Source: JAXGPF01 sp964650945
GTDB lineage: Bacteria > Verrucomicrobiota > Kiritimatiellia > JAAZAB01
DNA length: 6,783 bases
Assembly (NCBI GenBank): GCA_964650945.1
Contig: CAZYXU010000184.1
Span: forward strand, 1-6,783
Reading direction: 5' to 3'
Below, in pieces: positions 1 to 6,762 of this stretch. The translations under genes and the position numbers were made by a program. Positions within the stretch are counted from its first letter, which is position 1; every line of letters begins with the position of its first letter. The notes below the pieces were generated by a model. The model searched no databases. It had not been told where the DNA came from and was given only the letters and a program-made list of their open reading frames with translations.

Positions 1-143
1 GCGACGTGCGGCCGGTTCCCGCGGAATTGAAACGCGAACTGGAAACGCGCCTGGCAGGCCTGGATACGGTGTTGGGCCCGCGCATTGATGCTCGCGGATT
101 GGAGAATCCCACAGGACAACGCAAAACACAGGAGGCCCAATGA
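1..143 (+). CDS. 3' end of an unidentified upstream gene (partial)
   Basis: An open frame enters from the left edge (first full codon at base 3) and runs 46 codons to a TGA at 141-143. The visible tail is hydrophilic and charged, with a likely amphipathic helix (PAELKRELETRLAGL) followed by a disordered-looking end (ENPTGQRKTQEAQ). Its TGA overlaps the ATG of the next gene in an ATGA arrangement, and that gene's AGGAGG ribosome binding site lies inside these last codons, which is typical of a real operon partner. The family cannot be recognised from so short a tail. Sulfatases, common in such loci, often end with a helix and then a short Pro-Arg-containing tail, but the likeness is too weak to use. 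The frame is supported by its gene-like composition and the coupled stop; the function is unknown. Confidence 0.6.
   Translation, partial: DVRPVPAELKRELETRLAGLDTVLGPRIDARGLENPTGQRKTQEAQ
130..135 (+). promoter_or_regulatory. Ribosome binding site (AGGAGG) for the first beta-helix gene
   Basis: A perfect AGGAGG lies four bases before the ATG at 140. It sits within the last codons of the upstream gene. The spacing is slightly short, but the match and the ATGA stop/start overlap support this start and suggest translational coupling with the upstream gene. Confidence 0.75.
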
Positions 144-1591
144 AACGAATACTTTCCGCCGCGCTGGCGCTGGGAGTGGGCGCGCCGTTAATCTTGGCGC
201 AGACCACCTTGCATGTGGCCACCAACGGCCTGGATTCCAACAGCGGTCTGTCCTGGGAAGCCCCGTATCTGACCATCAGCAACGCGGTCGGCAATGCGGC
301 CGGCGGCGACGTTATTCTGGTGTCCAATGGCTTGTATTTGATTGCCGCGGCGATCCAAATCAGCAAACCGCTGATTGTGCGCAGCGTCAACGGCCCGGAG
401 TTAACGATCGTGCAACGCAACGGCGTGTCCTATTACCGGATTTTTCAAACCGTCAATGCCCCCGGCGCCATGATCGCCGGGTTTACCATCACCAACGCCT
501 ATGTCTCATCGCCGACTTACGGCGGCGGCGTGTATCTGGACGGCGGAGTTTTGTCCAACTGTATTGTGGCCGGCAACGTCGCCAACAATTATTACGGGGG
601 CGGGGTGGCCTGCATGTCCGGCACGGTTACCCATTGCCGGTTTTATGGCAACACCGCGGCGTACGGCGGCGGAATTTATTGCCGGACGGGCGTGGTGGCC
701 CATTGCCGGATGGAAGAGAATTACGCGAATTATGGCGCCGGCGCGGGTCTGTATTATGACGGCGTGATAACCGACAGCGTGATTTGCGGCAATCAAGCCG
801 TCTCCGGCGGCGGGGGCATTTACAGCCAAAACTGCACGGGCGCGGTTTACAATTGCGCGGTTTATTCCAATTTTACGCCCGGCACGCGCGGCGGCGGCCT
901 CTACGTGAATAACAGCGGCGTGCGCATCGAGAACAGTGCCATCCATGATAATCGCACCGGGGCGCACGGCGACGCTGCTTTTAACGGCGGCGGCGGCATC
1001 TGGGCCAGCGCCCCAAGCACGCAAATTTTCCTGATGCGCAATTGCCTGCTATTCAACAATTACTCCTATGAAAGCGGCGGCGGCATTTATTTGTACTCCT
1101 ACGGCAACATCGAAAATTGTACGATCGTCAGCAATTACGCCGCTTATCATTCGGGGCTGCTCTATGGCGGCGGCGGGGGCATGGCGTTTTACGGCGGGAC
1201 GACTACCGCGACCGTGCAGAACTGCATTGTGCAATTCAACGATTGCGCCTTCGGCGCCAGCAACTGGTTTTTTCGGCAAACCAGTTCCGGCACGTATAAC
1301 ATCACCAATTGTTGCATTGGCTGGGGAGCGAGCGCCACCCTGTTCGCGGCCTTGCCGCCCCCCAATCGCGGCGGCGGCAATTTCGGCGACGACCCATTGT
1401 TGGTCAATACCAACCTCGCCGACTGGCATTTGCAAAGCATTTCCCCCTGTGTCAATGCCGGCATCTGGCAGGATTGGATGAAAGGCGCGGCGGACTTGGA
1501 CGGCCGGCGGCGGCTGGATTGGGGCGGCGGCGCAGTGGATTTGGGTTGTTACGAATTCGTGCCGCCCGGCATGCTGTTGCGTATCCGGTAA
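140..1591 (+). CDS. Secreted right-handed parallel beta-helix protein with choice-of-anchor-Q-type C-terminus
   Basis: This is a 483-residue exported protein. Residues 1-20 form a signal peptide (MKR, then a hydrophobic stretch ending LILA, with cleavage near Q21). Residues 24-60 carry the usual entry motif of these proteins (HVATNGLDSNSGLSWEAP, then TISNAV and GGDVILVSNG), as in DUF1565/pectate-lyase-like helices. Residues 125-370 contain about nine coils, each with a Cys or Ser, a hydrophobic pair and an Asn five residues after the Cys/Ser (C141/N146, C166/N171, C189/N194, S213/N218, C239/N244, S266/N271, C302/N307, C327/N332, C362/N367), most followed by a GGG-hydrophobic-Tyr turn. The end (DDPLLVNTNLADWHLQ, SPCVNAG, DLDGRR and AVDLGCYEF, residues 416-473) matches the choice-of-anchor Q pattern. 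Proteins of this fold bind or cleave polysaccharides, or act as surface proteins. No catalytic residue can be assigned, so enzymatic activity is unproven. No C-terminal membrane anchor or autotransporter barrel is visible. Confidence 0.9.
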   Translation: MKRILSAALALGVGAPLILAQTTLHVATNGLDSNSGLSWEAPYLTISNAVGNAAGGDVILVSNGLYLIAAAIQISKPLIVRSVNGPELTIVQRNGVSYYRIFQTVNAPGAMIAGFTITNAYVSSPTYGGGVYLDGGVLSNCIVAGNVANNYYGGGVACMSGTVTHCRFYGNTAAYGGGIYCRTGVVAHCRMEENYANYGAGAGLYYDGVITDSVICGNQAVSGGGGIYSQNCTGAVYNCAVYSNFTPGTRGGGLYVNNSGVRIENSAIHDNRTGAHGDAAFNGGGGIWASAPSTQIFLMRNCLLFNNYSYESGGGIYLYSYGNIENCTIVSNYAAYHSGLLYGGGGGMAFYGGTTTATVQNCIVQFNDCAFGASNWFFRQTSSGTYNITNCCIGWGASATLFAALPPPNRGGGNFGDDPLLVNTNLADWHLQSISPCVNAGIWQDWMKGAADLDGRRRLDWGGGAVDLGCYEFVPPGMLLRIR

Positions 1592-1621
1592 CTCAAAACG
1601 TTAGTTTTGAAATTGGCTCCT

Positions 1622-2437
1622 ATGAATAATATTATCGCAAATTTAAGCGCGCTGCTGGCATGCGCCTGCCTCGCGGCGGCGCGGCCCGGCGCCGCGGCCG
1701 ATGCGCCGCAAGTCGGGATCGTGGCCAGTTGGCAATTCAAACAAAATGCGCGCAGCGTTCCCTATCAACAGACAGTCTGGCAGAGATTGCTGGGACGGTA
1801 CCGGATGTTTGCGACGGTCGTGGTGGATGATGACGTTTTAAACGATCCGGCGGCGCTGGGGAAATACCGCTGCCTGGTCCTGCCGTCCACCCGCCATGCG
1901 CTGACCCGCGCCCAGATGGATCGCCTGGCGGATTACGTGCGCGCCGGCGGCAAACTGATCCGCGACCAGCATGCCGTGACGGTGGTGGGCGCTCTCGGGA
2001 AGAACGGCTGGGAGGTGGATGCCGGCCCGGCCGCGCGCCAGGCGGCGGCGGATTTCTGGCGGACGGTGGGCGGGGTGGAGGATGCCGGCGGGCTGCTGGC
2101 GGCGGTCGTCCGGTTCCCGCCGGGGCAGGGCGTCTTGTCCGAACTGCTGCCGGCGGAATTCAAGCCGGTGGAAGCGCTCTGCGATCCGGCGTTCGATCCT
2201 TTGCGGCAGGCGTCCGGTTATGCCCTGGCGGGGGCGGCCGCCCTGGCCGAAGCGCAGGCCGATGCGGCCGGCGGTGCGGCCGGCAAGACGTGTGTGCTGG
2301 CATCAATCCATCGCGCTGGCGCCGGCGCGTGCGTCTGCCTGGGCATCAATGTGCGCGGCCTGGCGGGACTGGGCAGCCCCATGGCGATGTACCGCGACTT
2401 CTTCGCCAACCTGGCGTTCTGGATTGCGGAAAAATAA
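1622..2437 (+). CDS. Exported ThuA/GATase1-like domain protein, function unknown
   Basis: Counted from the ATG at 1622 this is a 271-residue protein. Its first 26 residues look like a signal peptide (LSALLACACLAAA, then GAAA/DA). An in-frame TTG at 1607 would add MKLAP, giving the N-terminus a positive charge. Neither start has a Shine-Dalgarno match, so the start is uncertain and I chose the ATG. The mature protein begins with a strand (QVGIVASW) and has KYRCLVLP at 81-88, a helix, YVRAGGKLI at 105-113 and QH at 116-117. That is the alternating strand/helix layout of ThuA-like and class I glutamine-amidotransferase-like domains, also seen in the trimerisation domain of GH42 beta-galactosidases. 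No Cys sits at a GATase nucleophile elbow, so amidotransferase activity is unlikely. Residues 200-221 are an Ala/Gly-rich, probably variable insert. The same core recurs at the end of the next gene's product. Its role is probably accessory to glycan breakdown (inference). Confidence 0.72.
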   Translation: MNNIIANLSALLACACLAAARPGAAADAPQVGIVASWQFKQNARSVPYQQTVWQRLLGRYRMFATVVVDDDVLNDPAALGKYRCLVLPSTRHALTRAQMDRLADYVRAGGKLIRDQHAVTVVGALGKNGWEVDAGPAARQAAADFWRTVGGVEDAGGLLAAVVRFPPGQGVLSELLPAEFKPVEALCDPAFDPLRQASGYALAGAAALAEAQADAAGGAAGKTCVLASIHRAGAGACVCLGINVRGLAGLGSPMAMYRDFFANLAFWIAEK

Positions 2438-2544
2438 AGAGATTTACCCGGATGTGCCGCGCATTCTCAAAGAAGTGTTAACCTAACGGAATACTGCTTT
2501 CAAAGGCTGATTTTTGCAAGTGACTTAAGAAAGGAACAGTCCTG
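2438..2544 (+). other. Intergenic gap before the large hydrolase-like gene
   Basis: This 107-base stretch is the only sizeable gap between genes here and is visibly richer in A and T than its surroundings. Its first 49 bases can be read in the +1 frame of the previous gene as a protein-like tail that stops at 2484-2486 (see findings). The remainder ends in the ribosome binding site of the next gene. I see no convincing -35/-10 pair and no GC-rich hairpin followed by a T-run, so neither a promoter nor a terminator can be called. A secondary promoter here remains possible. Confidence 0.5.
2530..2535 (+). promoter_or_regulatory. Ribosome binding site (AAAGGA) for the large hydrolase-like gene
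   Basis: AAAGGA, with AGGA as its core, lies nine bases before the ATG at 2545. That spacing is normal and fixes the start, which also gives a good signal peptide. No earlier in-frame start is needed. Confidence 0.65.
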
Positions 2545-5436
2545 ATGAAAAATGCCCGACTCGCCTTGCGGTTATTTGGAGGACTGCTGATGTTGGTTGA
2601 TGTACAGGCGTTTGCCGGCAATGCCGAAAAACCGGATTTGGTGCCCATGCCCAAGCTGTACGCAGCCGCGGGCGGCTGGTTCGATGCCGCGGATGTGCCG
2701 CTGTGGATGGAGCCGGACAACCGGCAGTGTGAGATCGCCGTCCGGGAACTCTCCGGCCGCATCCGCGAGCTCGGGGGAACGCCGGGCACCATCGCCAATG
2801 CCGCGGCGGCCGACGCTGCCGGCATATATGTGTTGACGGCGGGGCATCCAACGGCCCGGCGCCTGGTGCGCGAGTTCGATCTGAAAATATCCGACGCCGA
2901 TCCCGGCCCGCAGGGGTATATCATACACACATCCCCGAACCGCCTGCTCGTCATCGGCAGCGACAATGTCGGCGCGTTATATGGCGCCATGACGCTGCGC
3001 CAGATGCTGACGGCGTCGGCAACCGGGAAGGTTGGCGTTCATGCCGCCCGGATTTACGACAAGCCCGATTACCGTTATCGCGAGGGCATGAGCGTGGACC
3101 GCGGCTTGGGGTTGCTGGCGACCGGCGCGGCCGGCGACGACGCGCGCCTGGCGGCTTACCTGGCCGGCATTGACCGGCTGATGCGCTTCAAGATCAACCG
3201 GATCAGCGATTACCTGGCGCTGCGCAATCCGGCGGCGGCGTTCCAGGGGCCGGATGGGGCGGAAAAGAAGCGCAAAATCATGGGTTTCTACCGGGCGGTC
3301 AACGACTATGCCGTTGAACGCGGGTTTTACCCGGCGCTGGACGGCATCTTCACCTGCGTGGCCAGCGTTAACGTCAAGGCGGAGGAACCGCTGGGAAAAA
3401 ATTGGGATTGTGTCCGCGACCCGGGCGGCAACCTGTTCTGCTGGTCGCGCGACGATCTGGCCCGGAAGCGCATCCAGGATGTCCTGGAAATCTGCCGCCT
3501 GGGAAATTTCAAGGTGCTCTTCCTGCACCCCGTGGACGGCGGGGGCGACTACGACCCCGAGTTGTGGAGCAAGCGCTGTCCGGCATGCAAAAAACTGTGG
3601 GGTGACGACGAACGCTGGAAGGCCAGCGCCCATCAGTTCAATCTTTGGGCGGAGCTTATCCGCGCCCAGTGTCCGGAGCTGATGTTCGAGATCGCCATCT
3701 ATCCCTACGTGGCCAGTTGCGTCAATCCCGCCCGCGCGACCAAAGGCGTGGATGCGCAAACCTACAAGCAAAACACCGTGGATTACTGGCGGCAACTGCA
3801 TGAAAAACTCGATCCGCTGGCCGTGCCTATCGTCTGGCTGGATCAGCCCGCCCTGATGGCCCAGTACCGCGCGCTTTTCCAAGGCCGCCCGGTCGCCATT
3901 TATGCCCATAGCATCAACGATTGCGGTTATTTCGGCACCTGGCATCGTTATAACAAGAGCAACTATATCGGCAATCCGCGCGATGCGTTCATGCTGACCG
4001 GCGGGCATTCCCGGCGTGAAATCTGGATGAACAACCTCTGCGATGTGGAGTTTTCCTGGAATACCGAAGCCCCCGGGGCCGAGGTTTTTGCCGGCTTGTA
4101 TTATGACATGGATCGGGACCACACCGGCCCGAAGGAAATCATTGAGGACTGGGTGCCGCGCGCCTGCCGCGCGCTGTACGGGAAGGAAGTCGGCGACCGG
4201 ATCGCGCCGGTTTACCAGGCGGGCGTTTTGCCCCTGTATATTCAGGACCCCGGCAAGGGCATTTATCAAGGCAATAAATACCGCCGATATGGTCTGGCGG
4301 ACCTTGACCCCACGAAAAAGCCAGAGGAGACGCCCGGATCAGCCGTGGCCCCGGATCTGGTGGACAGCCCGGAACGCATGGCCGCGCAGGTGGCGGCCAC
4401 GCAAAAGGCCATGGATGCGCTGGAATCCGCCCGGCCGCACCTGGATACCCTGGATCAATACCTGCGCAAATCTTTCATGACCCTCTACCGGCGCATGCCT
4501 TTGTGGCATATGATTGCCCGGGCCCGCCTCGCTTCGTATGAAGCCCGGCGGCTTCAGCGACAGGGCCAGGCTCAGGCGGCGGCGGCCGTGTTGGAGCAGG
4601 GACTGCAGACGCTGGAAACCGATTGGGCCCGCGCGCAGACAATCCTGGACGAGACGGCCAGGCAGAAGGCCGTGGAGCTCATGTATTTCGGGCCATTGGA
4701 TCGGCGGGGCGATGTCAACCCCGGCCACGCTGAGCTGAAAGCGATGCTGCTGGACCAGGTTGCCAGCGCCAAAATCATTCTCAAGCCCCGCCGGCCTGGG
4801 CCGGCGATCAAGGTGGCTTTGTACAAAGGGCTCGGCGCCCAGGGCACCCTGGAATACCTGGCGGACTTCACCAACGTGCAGGCCGAGATCATTGATTCGC
4901 TTTCCCTGGCGGTGCTGGATAAATACGATTGCGTGTTCATGCTGCAAACCACCTCGCTGGACAACGAAGATTACATCCAGAATCTGCGCCGTTACGTGCT
5001 GGAGGGCGGGGGCGGGGTCCTGTTCCAACACGACCTGTGCGGCTTGCGGCGCGGAACGCTGGGCGAGGCCACGCCGTTTCCCGAGATTTGCGCGCGCGGC
5101 GAGCGCCAGGACGGTGACACGGTGACGATTGCCCGGGAACACCCGGCGCTGCCGGGGCTGAAAAAAGACGCGCAAGCCAAGCTGATGTATTACGATCACG
5201 TTGTGCCCGCGCCCGGCGGACAGGGCGCGGTGCTGGTGACGGATGATCAGGGGCGGCCCGTGGTGGTGGCGGGCGAGGCGGGCAGCGGCAAGGTTATCTT
5301 CGACGGCAGCATCAATCTCGCCAGCAAAAACGAGGGTGGATCAGGTTTTGAGGAGCGGAAACTTTTCGGCTTCAACGCCGCGCTGACGCGCGGCGCGATC
5401 GAATGGTTCACGGGCGTGCGCCTCCAGGCAAGGTAA
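2545..5436 (+). CDS. Exported GH20/GH84-like glycoside hydrolase with C-terminal ThuA/GATase1-like domain
   Basis: This is a 963-residue protein. Residues 1-24 are a signal peptide (charged start, hydrophobic core, AFA/GN cleavage). Residues 31-157 resemble the GH20b zincin-like domain that precedes the barrel in GH20, GH84 and related hydrolases. The clearest part is GPQGYIIH at 121-128, then LLVIGSDNVGALYGAMTLRQML at 134-155. The link DKPDYRYREGMSVDRG (172-187) opens a probable TIM barrel reaching about residue 515, with HPVDGGGDYD (328-337), a CxxC pair at C345/C348, WLDQP (431-435) and a closing FSWNTEAPGAE (503-513). Residues 604-745 are helical and Ala/Gln/Glu-rich. Residues 755-957 form a ThuA/GATase1-like domain (KYDC at 793, YVLEGGGG at 817, QHD at 828, EHPALPGL at 865, GSGKV at 913). 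The family predicts action on N-acetylhexosamine or related sugars. The GH20 Asp-Glu catalytic pair is not evident, so activity and substrate are inferred. The stop directly abuts the next start. Confidence 0.8.
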   Translation: MKNARLALRLFGGLLMLVDVQAFAGNAEKPDLVPMPKLYAAAGGWFDAADVPLWMEPDNRQCEIAVRELSGRIRELGGTPGTIANAAAADAAGIYVLTAGHPTARRLVREFDLKISDADPGPQGYIIHTSPNRLLVIGSDNVGALYGAMTLRQMLTASATGKVGVHAARIYDKPDYRYREGMSVDRGLGLLATGAAGDDARLAAYLAGIDRLMRFKINRISDYLALRNPAAAFQGPDGAEKKRKIMGFYRAVNDYAVERGFYPALDGIFTCVASVNVKAEEPLGKNWDCVRDPGGNLFCWSRDDLARKRIQDVLEICRLGNFKVLFLHPVDGGGDYDPELWSKRCPACKKLWGDDERWKASAHQFNLWAELIRAQCPELMFEIAIYPYVASCVNPARATKGVDAQTYKQNTVDYWRQLHEKLDPLAVPIVWLDQPALMAQYRALFQGRPVAIYAHSINDCGYFGTWHRYNKSNYIGNPRDAFMLTGGHSRREIWMNNLCDVEFSWNTEAPGAEVFAGLYYDMDRDHTGPKEIIEDWVPRACRALYGKEVGDRIAPVYQAGVLPLYIQDPGKGIYQGNKYRRYGLADLDPTKKPEETPGSAVAPDLVDSPERMAAQVAATQKAMDALESARPHLDTLDQYLRKSFMTLYRRMPLWHMIARARLASYEARRLQRQGQAQAAAAVLEQGLQTLETDWARAQTILDETARQKAVELMYFGPLDRRGDVNPGHAELKAMLLDQVASAKIILKPRRPGPAIKVALYKGLGAQGTLEYLADFTNVQAEIIDSLSLAVLDKYDCVFMLQTTSLDNEDYIQNLRRYVLEGGGGVLFQHDLCGLRRGTLGEATPFPEICARGERQDGDTVTIAREHPALPGLKKDAQAKLMYYDHVVPAPGGQGAVLVTDDQGRPVVVAGEAGSGKVIFDGSINLASKNEGGSGFEERKLFGFNAALTRGAIEWFTGVRLQAR

Positions 5437-6717
5437 ATGATACGGGTAATTCGAATATCGGCGGCCGCCGCAGCCTTTATGGGCGCGCTGGGTCTGGCGC
5501 GGGCGGCGGAATTGGAAATCCGCCGCCCGACGGTGTGGCATGGCGCCGTGACCGTGACGGCCGAAGTCGTCATCGCTGACGGCGCGTCTTTAAGCGTGCA
5601 GCCCGGCGCAACGATTATCTTTGACGGGCCCGGACGGATTGTGAGCCGGGGAAATTTTGATGCCCGCGATGCTTTATTCGCGGCCAAGGCGCCACTGGAA
5701 GGTCATCCGCGGCTTTTGTTCCAAGGGCAAAAAGGAGAAACCCGGATTGAAAACTGCGCGTTGCGCGGGCTGCAGACGGTGAAGTGTCCGGTGTTTCTCG
5801 ATAGTTTCCTGGTGGCCCGGTTTGGCGAATTTTCCATGACCGATTGCGCGCTGGCGGACGTTTCCCCGGTCGAAATCTGCAATGCCAGCGGCGCGGAATT
5901 CCGCGGGAACAGCCTGGCGCGCCCGGCGGGCAGACATGGCTTGATTGTCGCCGCTTGCGACAACGCGCTGGTGGCGGACAACCATTTTGAAGGTGGGGCG
6001 GGGCAGGGCGCCATGCTGTCCCTGACACATGCCTCCAACAGCCGCATTCTGAAAAACCGGTTTTTTGGAACAAGCCGGCATGATGTCGGCCTGTCCATCG
6101 GGCGCGGCGCATCCGACAATCACATCCAGGCCAACGCCTTTTTCGGCGGCGGGGTGGGCATCAAATTCTGGGGCGACCCCCAGCCGTCCGCCCGGGATAA
6201 AAACACCCGCAACTTTGTGTTGAGCAATCTTATCTTGCAACCCGGAGCCTCCGGCATCCTGGTGGAGGAATGTGCGGAAGGCAATACCATCCAAAATTGC
6301 GTGGTGTGGGGCGCTGCCGGCGCCGCCGTGGATATCCGGAGCGGCCGCCCCCTGCGGGTGGCCAACTGTGTTTTCGCGGACGGCCAAAATTCCATCGCGC
6401 TGGCGGCCAACGCGGCCGCTCCGGAAGCGCGGTTCAACTGTTTCTGGAACAATCGCGCGGACGGCCCCGGCGGGCCGCTGCACCGGATTGGCGGCGCGGA
6501 CTGCCTGATCGCCGACCCGTTATTTGTGGATCCGGCGGCGGGTAATTTCCGGCCGCAACTGCGGTCATTCGGCCATGCCGCCGACTCGCCGCTGGTCGGC
6601 GCCGGGGTCCCGGCGGGTGTCAGTATGGGATTGTTTCCGGCGCCGGGATCATCCCAACGCGGACGTTTACCCACTACCAAAATGGAGCCGGAACGACTGC
6701 GCCCCGGTGCTGATTAA
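5437..6717 (+). CDS. Secreted right-handed parallel beta-helix protein (PbH1/NosD-like repeats)
   Basis: This is a 426-residue protein whose ATG directly follows the TAA of the hydrolase-like gene. A weak AAGG at 5430-5433 is the only nearby ribosome site, so translation is probably coupled to that gene. Residues 1-23 are a signal peptide (MIRVIR, Ala-rich core, ARA end). Residues 34-63 (VWHGAVTVTAEVVIADG, then LSVQPGATIIFDG) are the usual N-terminal cap in which a strand leads into the first helix turn. Asn-centred coils follow at N182, N207, N233, N264, N287 and N310, spaced 23-31 residues apart, as in PbH1/NosD repeats. The end has ADPLFVDPAAGNFRPQ (359-374) and SPLVGAG (384-390), the same kind of closing motif as the first beta-helix gene, but without that gene's DLDGRR and Asp-Leu-Gly-Cys-Tyr-Glu segment. 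The last 20 residues are polar and probably disordered. It may be a polysaccharide lyase, a glycan-binding protein or a surface protein. No active site can be assigned. Confidence 0.87.
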   Translation: MIRVIRISAAAAAFMGALGLARAAELEIRRPTVWHGAVTVTAEVVIADGASLSVQPGATIIFDGPGRIVSRGNFDARDALFAAKAPLEGHPRLLFQGQKGETRIENCALRGLQTVKCPVFLDSFLVARFGEFSMTDCALADVSPVEICNASGAEFRGNSLARPAGRHGLIVAACDNALVADNHFEGGAGQGAMLSLTHASNSRILKNRFFGTSRHDVGLSIGRGASDNHIQANAFFGGGVGIKFWGDPQPSARDKNTRNFVLSNLILQPGASGILVEECAEGNTIQNCVVWGAAGAAVDIRSGRPLRVANCVFADGQNSIALAANAAAPEARFNCFWNNRADGPGGPLHRIGGADCLIADPLFVDPAAGNFRPQLRSFGHAADSPLVGAGVPAGVSMGLFPAPGSSQRGRLPTTKMEPERLRPGAD

Positions 6718-6742
6718 TTGCTTTGAAACAGTAGCATCCCAT

Positions 6743-6762
6743 AGAAAACCACTTTGTTTTCT
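6743..6762 (+). terminator. Weak hairpin, possible transcription end
   Basis: AGAAAAC (6743-6749) pairs perfectly with GTTTTCT (6756-6762) around a six-base loop, 26 bases after the stop of the last gene. The stem is only seven pairs, mostly A-T, and no T-run follows on the + strand, so it is not a classical intrinsic terminator. Its place after the last gene is the main support. Confidence 0.25.

Noticed and set aside
85..759. Forward open frame of 224 codons overlapping the first beta-helix gene
   Set aside because: It is extremely Arg-rich and low in complexity, has no signal or domain, and overlaps two better-supported frames.
506..1024. Reverse-strand open frame of 172 codons, Ala/Val/Ile-rich
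   Set aside because: It is antisense to the Gly/Asn coils of the first beta-helix gene and in the same register; the periodicity comes from the + strand repeats.
520..1190. Recurrent GGCGGCGG tracts as a DNA microsatellite or recombination signal
   Set aside because: They encode the Gly-Gly-Gly turns of successive beta-helix coils, so the protein repeat explains them.
1649..1663. Possible lipoprotein signal (Leu-Leu-Ala-Cys) in the ThuA-like protein
   Set aside because: The hydrophobic stretch before the Cys is very short and the N-terminus lacks a positive charge from the ATG; an ordinary cleavage after Ala-Ala-Ala is more natural. It cannot be fully excluded if the TTG start is used.
2977..4269. 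Long reverse-strand open frame of 430 codons
   Set aside because: It lies in codon-to-codon register with the hydrolase-like gene on the other strand, so it is open only because that gene avoids TTA, CTA and TCA codons, as expected at high GC. It has no recognisable domain, while the + strand product has a signal peptide and clear domains.
4339..5199. Reverse-strand open frame of 286 codons
   Set aside because: It has the same antisense register to the hydrolase-like gene, its composition is rich in Arg, Gln and His, and it has no domain.
5674..6483. Reverse-strand open frame of 269 codons
   Set aside because: It is an antisense shadow in register with the second beta-helix gene, whose + strand product shows the coil repeats.
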